From NCBI GenBank assembly GCA_030077755.1, contig JAQJZZ010000002.1:434001-498000 (forward strand): a stretch of 64,000 nucleotides of DNA, given 5' to 3'. Below are positions 53,796 to 64,000 of this stretch, piece after piece (the first letter of the stretch is position 1; every line of letters begins with the position of its first letter). The notes under the pieces are model-generated. The model saw nothing but the letters and a program-made list of their open reading frames with translations. It did not search any database and was not told the DNA's origin. Origin of the DNA: Filosporella fistucella (lineage: Eukaryota > Ascomycota > Leotiomycetes > Helotiales). Made by a program: the position numbers and the translations under genes.

Positions 53796-54697
53796 ATGAA
53801 CGGTTCGCAGGTTATTACCGTCCCGAAATGGGCGTTTGTGTTGCGTGTTATTCAGATCTTTTTCGCGATTGTGCTCTTGGGAATATCGGCTTATGGATTG
53901 TATTGGATTGCGTTCAGTGTATGTCTTCCGAACAGTGGTGATATGAGGGAATCTAATATTTGAATAGTCGTGGGGATTCATGCTCTTTACGTGTCTGGTC
54001 ACGGTCATAATTGCGCTTTATAATGTTCTCACTTCGAAAGTCTCGACGCTGAAGAAGGCATACAATTATTGGGCTATCCTCGCTTTGGATATCGTGGGTG
54101 TGATATTTTGGCTTTCGTCTATGGCTGCCGTGGCTTCAACAAGGGCTACGTTCAAATATCCTACAACGATCGATACTTGTGTTCATGATGGAAATGGCGG
54201 TGTTTGCTTCAAGGCTCGAGATGAGAATCTGGTGAAAAGGACTGTATATGTTGCGACAAGGGGATATCTGAACATGATGGTTGTAGCTGCACTTCTAGGT
54301 GCTTTGGAAATGTATGTCCCTCTTTCCTCCAGATACAAGGTTACACAGTTAACATCCCAGGTTCCTATTCATCGCCACACTTGTCATCTTCGCCATAAAC
54401 CTCAAAAAGCAGCGCTCATCTACCAGCGGTCCAGAAACAGCCGCAGATGAAGGAAAGCTCGAAGCACAATTGCAGCCCATGAACCCGCAGACCTATCAAC
54501 AGGTACCACAACAACAATCTTATCCTCAACAAACTTACTCGCAGGATTATCCACAACAGTATCCTCAGCAGTATCAACAGCAGACTGAATACGTGTCGCC
54601 TACTTCGACTCCACAGCCGTATAATCATAATACGGAGTATATTTCTCCTAGCTCGACTCCTCACCCACAACAACATTATCATGAGTTGCCGAGGTAG
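53796..54697 (+). CDS. MARVEL-domain membrane protein
   Basis: Three exons, 53796-53918, 53968-54311 and 54361-54697, give 267 aa. Four transmembrane segments in the MARVEL arrangement: FVLRVIQIFFAIVLLGISAY; SWGFMLFTCLVTVIIALYNV after junction 1; WAILALDIVGVIFWLSSMA; and one spanning junction 2 (YLNMMVVAALLGALEMFLFI). The loop between helices 3 and 4 has two cysteines (TIDTCVHDGNGGVCF), typical of the family. The cytosolic C-terminus is Gln/Tyr/Pro-rich (YPQQTYSQDYPQQYPQQY), likely unstructured. MARVEL proteins organise plasma-membrane domains; in fungi the group includes Nce102-like and septum-associated members. The match at both splice junctions supports the model. Confidence 0.86.
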
Positions 54698-55777
54698 TGG
54701 ATATGGATGAAGATGAAGGCAGAGAAATTGAGTACTAGGTAATGAAGTCAGGATTGTAATTTAATGAGCAGATATGACGGTGGATTTTTGAGAGCATTTC
54801 GCGGATAGTTTTGCGCATTTGATTGATTCTGCGTATACCAATGAAAAATGAGTTTATAGTCAGAATTACATCTGCATTTGTATCAGACACAATTGAAGGG
54901 CCTCTAGAAGGAAGTGGGATGTTCGGCTTGCTTAAAACTAGTGAGTCTGGTGCTCTACACCTCAATGTCTTTCTTTCCCCTTTTTTCATATTGTTCATTG
55001 TTTAAGAATTCTAAATCTCCGCCTATTTGTTTTCCATGGTACATTACCCTAGCTGGGCGACAGTGGGTTTGGAGCCTGAAGAACGGGCGATTGTAGACTT
55101 TTTGCAGATTTCTCAATATTAACAGTACATCTCCAAATTGCCGATGATTGAATCGTTTTTTAAATCTGCTCTATTCGCTTTATAAGTTTCAAATTGCAAT
55201 CTCTAAGATTTTCCTTCGTCTGTATTTCCTCTCTTCACCGCTCTACCGAGTCAGTTTCAACTCCCATTCTGCCCTGCCTTGGAGGGGAGGGCATGGGCAA
55301 TACGTTAAGAGAAGAATAAGTATTAAGATAACCAAACATCACGTTCTCGTATATTCTCAAACATTTAGAATCTGTTTACCCACCGCCCTCAAAAATGCCG
55401 TCCTACCCATCCCACCAAGGTACCTTTTATTACCCTCCCCTTTTCAAGCGAAAAAGCGGGGTCGCTTCCCACTTCCCTCCCGTAAAGGTCAAGATCGTTT
55501 ACCCAATGCAGGCACCGTATCGTGCTCCAATGAAATATGTTATCAATGCAAGAAATATATGCAGATATAGTCCGAATACAAGGGTATTATTGCTTGATTG
55601 ATTGCCGATAAGATACACGTCAGCTTTTAGGGCGGGTTGGGATGATGACGATTGTCGGCTTTTGCGAGGGTGAGATTGGTTGAAGAAGATAAACATGAGG
55701 GTTTGTATAAGAGGTGCGCCAAGTCCTTGAAATTATTGAAACTTTTTAGATTTTATTTTGCTTTTGGTTCATCAATC
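54698..55777. other. Intergenic region, nothing supported
   Basis: Frames at 54735-54998 (minus) and 55148-55601 (plus) show no recognisable domain. The last part should contain the P450 promoter. Confidence 0.5.
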
Positions 55778-57344
55778 ATGTTTTCTCTTTTCCTTCTCGC
55801 TGCATTTGGACTAATCATTTCTAAACTCCTCATCAATTGTTGGAATCTCAGAACTATTCCCGGTCCTTTCCTCGCAGGCATCTCAGATTTCTGGAGAACA
55901 TGGTATCAATACCGCGGCCAACTACGAGGAAAACTCATCGCGCTGCATAAACAACATGGTCCTCTCGTACGCTACAGTCCAAATTGCGTGAGCATCAGTG
56001 ACCCAAGTGCAATCAGCATTATCTATGGATCTCGGGCTGGGTTTATCACTGTACTTTCTCTCTGACCCATTTTCTGTGAGTTGTATTAAGAAAGACAGGC
56101 AGAATCCTATAAAGTCCTCCTAGGCATCTCCAACGGTCACGAAGTCGAAAGTCTCGTCAGCACCTCCGACGAAGCAAAACATGCTGCTTTGAGACGCTCA
56201 ATTAATAAAGCCTTCACCCCCACCACAGTCCTAGAATACGAGCCTTGTATCGATCTCACTATTTCTGATCTCCTAGAAACGCTCGGAAGACACAAATCCG
56301 TAGATCTATCTTCAATCCTACTCTTCTCTTCCATGGACGCTGCATACCGCGTAGCATTTACCGAGAACCTGGGCTGTTTACAAAGTGAATCAGATGTAGG
56401 TGGTATTATACGAATAATCAGAGATCGGTTTATATACTGGGGTTTCTGGTCTACTGTCCCTTGGCTAGAGAGATTGATATTCCGGAACCCGATTGCCATG
56501 AACATGAAAAGGACGCCGTCGCCGCTGTTAGCAAGAGCTATGAAGATATATCAGACGAGGAAGGATATCTCTGCTGATGAGACGCATGCTGATATATTGG
56601 GTAAGCTTATACTTGCTAGTAATGAGGTTCCTGAGGTGTTGGATACGACTGCTATTATTGGACTGCTAATATCTCTTCTCTCTGGTGCGGGAGACACGAC
56701 TGCCACTACAACTACGATATTATTCTTTTATCTCCTCAAAAACAAAAGATGCCTGGAGAAATTAACAGAGGAGATAAAAGAAGCCCATCTATCCACACCT
56801 CCCTCTTTCGCACAAGTCTCAAAACTACCTTACCTAAACGCCGTAATCAAAGAAACGATGCGGCTTTTCGCTATCCTCACATTCCCCATGGAACGAAAAG
56901 TTCCTACGGGAGGTGTTACGATAGCAGGGAGGTTCTTTACAGAGGAGACAACGATAGGATGTAATATCTCAGCTGTGCATCTTGATAAGATGGTTTTCGG
57001 AGATGATGCGGATGTTTTTAGACCGGAGAGGTGGATTGAGGCTGGAGAGGAGGAGGGGAGGAGGATGGAGGCTGCTAGTATTGGGTTTAGTAGAGGGAGG
57101 AGGGTGTGTTTGGGACAGCATATTGCAGTTATGCAGATGAAGAAGGTTGTTGCATCGTTGATTATGGGGTTTAAAGTGAGTTTTATTCCTCATTCTTGAA
57201 TTTTGGTTGGGGTTAGAGAGTGATGGCTAATGGTTCGTATAGTTTAAGCTTGAAGATCCACATGCAGAGTTAGAGGCTGACTTCGCGCCTGCTGTGGTGG
57301 CTTTGAAACCTTTGTATGTACGCGTTGAGAAAGTTCCGGTGTGA
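55778..57344 (+). CDS. Cytochrome P450 monooxygenase
   Basis: Three exons, 55778-56050, 56099-57175 and 57243-57344, give 483 aa. An N-terminal membrane anchor (MFSLFLLAAFGLIISKLLI) is followed by the proline hinge TIPGP. The P450 signatures are complete: I-helix GAGDTT at ~287-292, K-helix ETMR at ~343-346, PERW at ~400-403 and the haem loop FSRGRRVCLG with the cysteine ligand at ~428. The protein sits on the ER membrane and needs a P450 reductase. The pattern (GHEVESLVSTSDEAKHAALRR near the B-C region) resembles pisatin-demethylase-type fungal P450s acting on aromatic or terpenoid compounds. The family number cannot be set by eye. Its neighbours are not biosynthetic genes. Confidence 0.92.
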
Positions 57345-57632
57345 AACCCTTGAATATGCTTCGGTTTCTATAGTAGGAATAGTACCAGGAATATTATTGG
57401 GGTTATCATTCCCACTTTGAGGTATTTCAGCATTATGGACAGTGTTGTGAAAACCCCGAATGTGAAAAGAATAGTCTGGGCAACTGTAGACATAGTAGAG
57501 ACTGTCATCGATACGTTTTCAGTTGCCCAAGAGATGGGAGCCAGAACACTGGCGCAAGTAGTATCAGATTAACGGGCATTACACAAGAAGTATTGCTTTT
57601 GATTAGAAAGACTAGATATTGTGACTAAGATC

Positions 57633-60600
57633 CTACCTGATAGTAGGTATCTCCCAACGAACTCCATCATCTCGAACTCGGTCCTCGCGAGCCATTTCTC
57701 CATCGGTTATGCCTCTAAGTAGCGCCAAATAGTTATTAAACTTGCGAGACTGATCGGCGACTTCCTTCAGTGTTTTATAATTCAAGTTTTCTCCCCTGTA
57801 AGACGCTAGTGCTAGAGCACTGGATAACATGTTGTGAATCTCACGACCATTGAGAGCCATGCGTGCGAGCTCATCAATGTTCTGATGATCAGCTAGATCT
57901 TTTGAAGCCTTGCCAGATGAAATAGCGTGATTGATGAAGTTGAGCCATATTCTCTCCCGCTGTTTGCTATCGATCGAATTAAAATGGACTGATAGATGGA
58001 TTCTTGACCTCAAAGCTTCGTCAAAGGTTCCAATGCGATTTGAGGTCAAAATTACAATCCCTTCGACCTGGTCTAGTAATTTCATCATAGTGGTCACCAT
58101 GGCGTTCCTAGCCATGTCCGACAGAGTCCGCTCCTCAAGGAGAACCTCTGCCTCGTCTACGAGGATCACACTTCCCCATGTCTTGCCAAGGTACAACATC
58201 CTCCGCATATACTTTTCTAGCTCGTTGGCACTTGCTCCTGCTTGCGACAGATTGAACCGTAGCAATGGCTTTTTCACAAGTTCGGCGATGCTCTCTGCGG
58301 CAAATGTCTTACCTGTTCCTAGCCCCCCGTGGAACAAAAGAACCAATCCCCTACTCTTACTTCTGAGAATGTCGGTAGACGTCGCGTCCCTTTCCTGGGC
58401 TCCGGTTGTTACCAGAGCACTAATCAAGGACTTTGTTCCAGCATCCATGACCAATCGAGCAAAAGCTTGCTTATCCCAGATGATAGGTTGTATGAAGGAT
58501 ACAATGAGTTCAACCCACTCGTTCTTTTGCACGTCATATCCATACACTGTTGGTGGGAGTAGAAATACGAAATTCTCACCAGGAGGATCATCAGATACCG
58601 CCAATTCCGAATCTAAGAAGTACAATTTATCGACGGGAGTTTCAGAACGATGCGGTTCTTGCAATGTCTTTCGATGCGTAGCTGCGTCTATGACAAATCT
58701 ACCATCCTGCCAGGGAATTAATAATTAGGAATTGGTATATGTAGAGATACGTCTTCGCTTACAATGAAATCCTCAGAGTTGGATGATGGTCCAGAATAGG
58801 CCACATACCCTCTCCGGCAACATCGCCAAATGCTCCTACCTCTTCGCTCTAGCATGCTTTTCAGCTCATCTCGGGCAAAGCGAAGTGGAAATATAGGCAA
58901 AGATCTAATATCCGTCTCTTCACCACTCGAAGAGATCTGGGGAAACCAAACTTTCAAAGTCGTCTCCGTTCGTTGAAATCGTTCTGCCAATTCCCAAAAT
59001 CGGACGTCAACTTCAATAGAGACTGTGACGTTTTCTTTCAAGGTCCAATGTGGCCAGGAAATTTGTTCGACTCCTCTATCATGGTCAGATCCTTTTTCCA
59101 GATGTCGCTGTACGAGAACCTCGAATGGGAGCTGATGTAACTTATTAGCATGGGTTCAAACAACAATCTTGTTGAAGATGGCCTTCGAACTTGCCGAGAG
59201 ACTTACGAACAGAAACTGCAAGGACGCCCAACTCACAACGCCTCGTAAGAACTGGTCGTCCGCTTCATCATACTCCTTAGCCATGGAAAGGCGGATAAAT
59301 TCGTATAGTGGCGCGATGACCTGGTTTCCTGCTTCTACAGTCTCTAAACAACTCTTGATTATGCTTCGTCTGTGATAGAACCAGGGATATGGCCTTTTCC
59401 ATTCATCATTTTTCTGCAAAAGTCTATATAGTTCGCAGCCAGAGGGAGCGCCTTCAAGCGCTCGTAAAGCATCACAAAGTTCTTCCGAGAGTAGTCGTAT
59501 AGTTTCTTCACCCGGCAAAACATCTTCGTCTAACGTGATTTGCGTACCCTCACAGCATCGGTAATCTTTCAACACGAGGAATTGAAGGCTGGAATTATGC
59601 TTCAGGTATCCTTCTAGGCTGGGTACGCGCCTTCTACCACAGAGGTGATATTCGTCTTGATCCTCTATGTCATAGCTGAGACCAAGAAACTCCCACTGAT
59701 TAGTATCATGCTGTCCACTCAGATAATCTGGCCGGTCGAAAAATATTGCTGTAGTTTCGTTGTTGGCACAGTAGACTCTGTGAAAGATCTGATACTTGAC
59801 ACTAGAGTCTAAAGCCTCAGGCTTGTCGTTCTTTCCTTCCTCGCATATCATGTCATAATCTTCAAAAAATTGTGCGCTGGTCTCCTGGTCGAGTCTGGGC
59901 CTCTGAGCAGTATCTTTTGCAACCTTATCATTTAGGAAGCGATCCCTTAATTTCCACAATCTGAGACTCGCAGCATCAGATACCGCGTCAAAATTTCCCA
60001 CCCGTGCTTCCTCTATGGCCTCCAATGTGGCAATCTCGGAGATAGACTCAATTTCGCAGCGGATCATTTCTCTCTGAGTGTCGACGATGCCTGAGAACCT
60101 AGTGAGGCTTTCGAGGTCATCGACGAGATCCTTGAGGTGTTGAATCAGGTCCGTAAACTTCCTCTTATCCTCAATCGCCCACTTGGTAGAAGACTTCAGA
60201 CTGGCTTGTTTTTGTGTTTTGTTCAAGCGTTGTGTGAAGTCTTGAAATCTTTGGCGAAAACCACTGGCAGTCCAAGCTGAGTTGATCATCGGATTCAGAC
60301 TCGGCCCTGTAATGGCTGCAGTACAGATATCCTGATCTTGTCTAAGTCCATATCTCTTTCTCAAATCTCTCCCATCCTTGAAAAGCATCAAGATTTGATT
60401 AAGAGTGTCCTCGATCCGCGGTCTCAGTTCCTCGTCATCGAGCCTCGCCTCATACCCCACTGAACCTATCAATCCGCACGCACGACCCCATGAAGTGAAG
60501 CGTATGATCTGGTTCGCAAATTTTGTTTCTAGAAGGAGATAATCTTTACCAAGATAGCGACCTCGCTGTATCAACTCGAAACACTCGATACATGCGGAGA

Positions 60601-60649
60601 AGAGACCCGCTAGACCAGCGACGCCAACAGCAAGACCGAACGCTTCCAT
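57633..60649 (-). CDS. HeLo-domain protein fused to an AAA+ ATPase
   Basis: Three exons, 60649-59207, 59140-58763 and 58706-57633, give 964 aa; both introns are phase 0. Residues 1-~220 match the HeLo (prion-inhibition) domain: MEAFGLAVGVAGLAGLFSAC, CFELIQRGRYLGKDY, LLETKFANQIIRFTSWGRA, and later TKWAIEDKRKFTDLIQHLK. HeLo domains form membrane-permeabilising helical bundles in fungal cell death, as in HET-S. Residues ~480-690 resemble the region preceding the ATPase in fungal AAA proteins (LPLRFARDELKSML-like, GYVAYSG, EDFIDGRF). The AAA core has Walker A GGLGTGKT (734-741), Walker B VILVDEAE (787-794), and the sensor/arginine-finger segment LTSNRIGTFDEALRSRIH. All three exons join without loss of frame, so this is one gene as read. 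A nucleotide-regulated cell-death effector is the natural hypothesis, but that is inference. Confidence 0.85.
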
Positions 60650-61313
60650 GGTTCGATTAAAAATTTAAACAACAGAATTTGGGTCAAATCCCTAACAGAC
60701 CAAAATGAATTGTTAGTCTGCGTTATATGTTTGTAGGTGTCCTTTGTAACAGCAGGGTGGGGCAGTGCTGTCATCCGATCAGGTGGCGAAGCATCCTAGA
60801 GCTGTCCAGCCCTACAGCATTGTTGTGAAAGCCCAAGACTTCCCGCCCAATTGAATCAAGCTTCTTCTCTCGACATATGCAAGGCGGAACAACCTCGCAA
60901 GCAGACTTACATGCTTTAGTGAGGCACAGCCGAGCCTTACTTCGACTCCTCTTCCCCTCAGTCTGTTTCTTGGTACTCGAAAATATTAGTAGAGGACGCT
61001 GTCGATTCGAATATAAAAATCAAATACAAAGAGAAAAAATATATGGGAAGAAAGTGTAAGCAAGAAGACATAAGGAAATAAGAGAAGAAAGAATAAATAT
61101 AAATAAAATCGAAGGATATCAAATAGTATATCAAAATATATGAGACATATTTTTCTTATGAAAACCGATAGCACTCGGTAAATCGAATGAGAGTACTATT
61201 TTTGCCTTCCATTATAAGTATAGCCAAACTAGAACCTATTTTCAATAATATCAAGCTATGAAATCAAGACTATTTATCTGTTTCTCATCTGGCACCTCGC
61301 CCTAATTGAGCCC
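60650..61313. other. AT-rich intergenic stretch, nothing recognised
   Basis: Between the HeLo/AAA start and the transporter stop. The part from 61000 to 61260 is strongly AT-rich and purine-rich on the plus strand (AAATAAGAGAAGAAAGAAT), with no feature I could name. Confidence 0.5.
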
Positions 61314-63107
61314 TTAGACCTTATTGACAGCAGTATCAGCAAACTCCACATTGCCCTCAACCTTCTTCTCCATCCCAAGTTCAGCAGCATAGGTCGAATG
61401 AGGAACCCATTTAGCACTCTGTCTAGGAGTACATTCTTCCATCATCTTATCAACCTGTTCAAGCGACAACCCTTTCGTCTCAGGCACAAAGAAGTATGCA
61501 AAAAGACAGCACATGGTGCATGTAGAACCCCATACAAAGAAGACCTTAGCTCCGAGGTTTCCTTCATTGCTGTCCACCATGTACGGAGTGATGAATCCGA
61601 TCAGGAAGTTCCAGAACCAGTTTGATGCTGTGGACATAGCTACACCCTTTGCTCTAATAGGAAGAGGGAAGATCTCTCCGATGATGACCCAGGCTGCAGG
61701 ACCCCAGGTGGATGCGAAGAAGGAGATGTAGATGCAGACGAAGACGACGAGGACGTAGCCTGCTGCCGCTGAGCTGGCTGCTACGGTTCCGACAATTGCG
61801 ATGATGAATTCGCAGGTGCTATACATCATGTTAGAAAGATGACTAAGAAAGGTGCATGGAGAAACTTACAGCATGCCGATGGCTCCATAGATCAAAAGTG
61901 GTCTACGACCGAATCTCTCAATTGTCCAAAACGCGATGGGAGTAGAGAAGACGTTGACACAGGTGGTGATCATTCCAATAATGAAAGGTGTTTGTGGGAC
62001 TCCAGCTTGCTGAAAAAAGGTGGTTCCGTAATAGAAGATGAAATTGACACCAGCTATTTATCGTTAGTATAGTCCATGTCAGAAGAAAAAGAATGTGAAC
62101 GCACTCCACTGTTGCATCATTTGCATAGCAATGCCAACGGCAACACGGCGTAGATTTCCATTTGGTTTCCAGCCTCCAGTAAAGCAATCTTTCCATCCGC
62201 TTTGCATGCTGTTGGCTTCGTACTCGTAGTTGGCAACAAGTTCGTTAAGCTCTTCTTGGATATATTGGCTATCCTCCGGGTGACCACGAATACGTGCGAG
62301 AGCAGAAGCGGCTTTATCAAGCTTTCCCTTCTTGACGAACCATCTTGGAGATTCAGGAAGGAAGAAAAGACCAACAGCAAGGATGATAGCCCAGAGAAAT
62401 TGAATAGCGATTGGGATACGATATGAGCCAGTATCCATTCGATTCTGGGTAGCATAGCCAACGACAGAGGCGAGAAGTAATCCGACTGTGACAGCAAAGG
62501 AGTATCCAGCGACGATCATTCCTCGGACCGCCTTTGGAGCAATCTCAGACATGTATAAGATAATGATTGCAGAGACGAAACCGACACCAACTCCAGCAAT
62601 GAGACGTCCAGCGATGAGGAGACCGACAGCAGTAGATGCGACTTGAAGAACGACACCGGCAGAGAAGATGACACATCCTGCAATGATGGTTGTTCGTCGA
62701 CCAATCCAATCGGCAAAGTAACCTGAGAAGAGGGCCCCGAAGAATGTTCCTGCTGATAGAATGGAGGTAATCAAACTCTTTTCCCAAGTTTGGTACCTGA
62801 GTAGCAAGAATTTAGTGAAGATCTTATTTATTGATCTTTAGAACATCCAATATGGGAAAGCAAGCCATTGAGCGAGCAGAAGGGGGAGTGCATACATATA
62901 AAACTTCCCATCAAGTTCAAAAGAAGTTGGATCGTAAGTAGAGGATACCTCAGTTCCGAATTGATACTTGAAATAATTCATTCCAAGCACACTGCTGATA
63001 TATCCCGAATCGTATCCGAAAAGAATACCACCAAATGCAGCAAAAGCACATAGGAAATATGCTTTTGCCGTCACAGGCGACTCGACTCGTGCAACGTCTC
63101 CAGACAT
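61314..63107 (-). CDS. MFS sugar transporter, high-affinity hexose type
   Basis: Four exons, 63107-62896, 62796-62105, 62053-61870 and 61818-61314, give 530 aa with twelve expected helices. Signatures: FGYDSGYISSVLGMNYF in helix 1, YQTWEKSLITSILSAGTFFGAL across junction 1, the loop motif DWIGRRTT, PESPRWFVKKGK, QQWTGVNFIFYYGTTFF across junction 2, ERFGRRPLL, GPAAWVIIGEIFP, and the end PETKGLSLEQVDKMMEE. The FGYDSGYI start and FxY/GNF-type substrate helix resemble fungal glucose/hexose transporters and the RCO-3-like group rather than quinate carriers. It resides in the plasma membrane and imports hexose with protons. The C-terminal tail is short, so it is more likely a carrier than a long-tailed sensor. 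A paired direct repeat about 600 bp upstream may be part of its regulation. Confidence 0.9.
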
Positions 63108-64000
63108 ATTGATGAGATTGAAAGGATATGGAGATCTGATGAAGGGCTTGATGATCAGGAAAAAGGAGTTGATGATGAAAAAAGCAACAGGAATTGAAGA
63201 TCATTATATACTTCGTAGCGGGGTCTCCTCGTCCCATGGGGATATAGAGAACTCGAAAAAGTACAGGGGTCCTACATGTTCGTCAACCCCGAGCCAATTC
63301 CCCAGGTTCCAGAATTCGGAATGAGATTTGGCTGTCAAACCCGCATCTGGAGTCAATATCATGCTATGAAAGTTTCTCCGCTGATATCGGGCCACCTGTG
63401 CAGTGTTATAGAGACAGATGACGGCTTCGGTGGGAAAGTAGGCGATTAGGAAGATTGTGTTTGAGAAGGATGGGGGAGAAACAGGCGGAGAATTGGCGGA
63501 GAATTAGAAGAGGCGTTGCGGGGCTGGAACTCAAACGGGAAGTTAAGCCAATTTCGGCGACTCATGGCATCTTAGTCCGAGAGTCGAGATTCCATCTGAC
63601 TCGTTCTTCCCGTTCCCCATCTCAAACATGTCCTCATGTCCACCCTCATTCTCCATATTCCTCCAAACTCCTCCACGACTGTGGCGTCTACTTGCGGTGA
63701 AACATTCTCTGTATCTCCGCCAATTCATACTTGCGGTGAAATACTCTCCGCTCTGGGGACACCTCAGCTCCCGGATCATGAAATCGGGTCGGCAAGTGTC
63801 GGATCTGTTGTGAAGCTGCTTGTTGAAAGCATGAAATGCTTATTCTGGGTCCTTGGTTTTATTTGATCCAATTTTCTAGAATCTTGGGACGGAAGTGACG
63901 GCTCCTCCGCAGCATGGCGTATATATCAATGTCCAACATGGAGAGCTTTCTCAAATTATCTCCTTCCCTATTCTCAAATCTCTCTTCCCCTCAACTCTCT
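63108..64000. other. Transporter upstream region, right window edge
   Basis: No gene is supported. It contains a direct repeat (63689-63743) and a CTGGGG that fits the carbon-catabolite regulator CreA consensus (SYGGRG) near 63753. Short frames at 63455-63866 have no domains. Confidence 0.45.
63689..63743. promoter_or_regulatory. Direct repeat TACTTGCGGTGAAA, 39 bp apart
   Basis: TACTTGCGGTGAAA occurs at 63689-63702 and again at 63728-63741, each followed by CTCT/CTCC-type sequence, with CTCCGC blocks nearby. The spacing of 39 bp is close to four helical turns. It could serve the hexose transporter or a gene beyond the right edge. Confidence 0.35.

Noticed and set aside
6873..57344. A secondary-metabolite cluster joining the UbiA prenyltransferase, alpha/beta hydrolase and P450
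   Set aside because: The P450 is about 48 kb from the prenyltransferase, with housekeeping genes such as UTP11 and a Vps3844 homologue between them, and there is no backbone synthase.

Overview
The window is nuclear DNA of a filamentous ascomycete. The evidence is short spliceosomal introns (about 43-110 nt, GT...AG, with CTAAC/GCTAAT-like branch sites just before the acceptor), fungus-restricted protein families (HET, HeLo, SesB-NACHT-ankyrin, Vps3844, fungal AAA+, MARVEL) and eukaryotic gene spacing. The protein set and intron style look most like Leotiomycetes (Helotiales, the Botrytis/Sclerotinia relatives). That placement is inference. No bacterial features, CRISPR, rRNA or confident tRNA genes were seen. 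All gene models below were spliced by hand from the sequence, and every model given as spliced keeps an open frame across its junctions.

Layout. 1-9.5 kb: a 206-aa membrane protein, an alpha/beta hydrolase, a secreted gamma-glutamyltransferase and a four-exon UbiA prenyltransferase. 9.5-14.9 kb: an unknown protein with GRQSALD heptad repeats, then three conserved or housekeeping-type genes: Utp11 (ribosome biogenesis), a Cmc1-type twin CX9C mitochondrial protein and a SET-domain protein. 15.4-23.9 kb: a self/non-self recognition block with a broken HET-domain gene, a decayed NACHT relic on the opposite strand beside AT-rich DNA, and an intact 1249-aa NLR (SesB-like hydrolase, NACHT, ankyrins) whose ankyrin units are nearly identical at DNA level. 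24-29.6 kb: a repeat-bearing gap, then a divergent pair (a mitochondrial membrane protein and Vps3844). 30.4-32.2 kb: a PAF-acetylhydrolase pseudogene. 32-41.8 kb: long gene-poor stretches around a 1025-aa disordered protein with a C-terminal cysteine cluster. 41.8-48.5 kb: a single-pass membrane protein, a GFA/CENP-V-type protein, a ubiquitin-like protein and a fusion of a fungal STAND-type N-terminal domain to LIM zinc fingers. 50-57.3 kb: a von Willebrand A membrane protein, a new 113-aa gene, a MARVEL protein and a cytochrome P450. 57.6-63.1 kb: a HeLo-domain/AAA+ ATPase fusion and a hexose-type MFS transporter.

The most interesting content is the cell-death/allorecognition material. It comprises the NLR with concertedly evolving repeats beside two dead recognition genes, and, about 35 kb away, a HeLo (membrane-attacking cell-death domain) protein whose switch is an AAA+ ATPase rather than a NACHT domain. 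A ~155-160 bp non-coding element with RNA polymerase III-like A and B boxes occurs twice (26.4 kb and 48.9 kb) and looks like an undescribed SINE. The secondary-metabolism-type genes (UbiA, P450) lie 48 kb apart and do not form a cluster.
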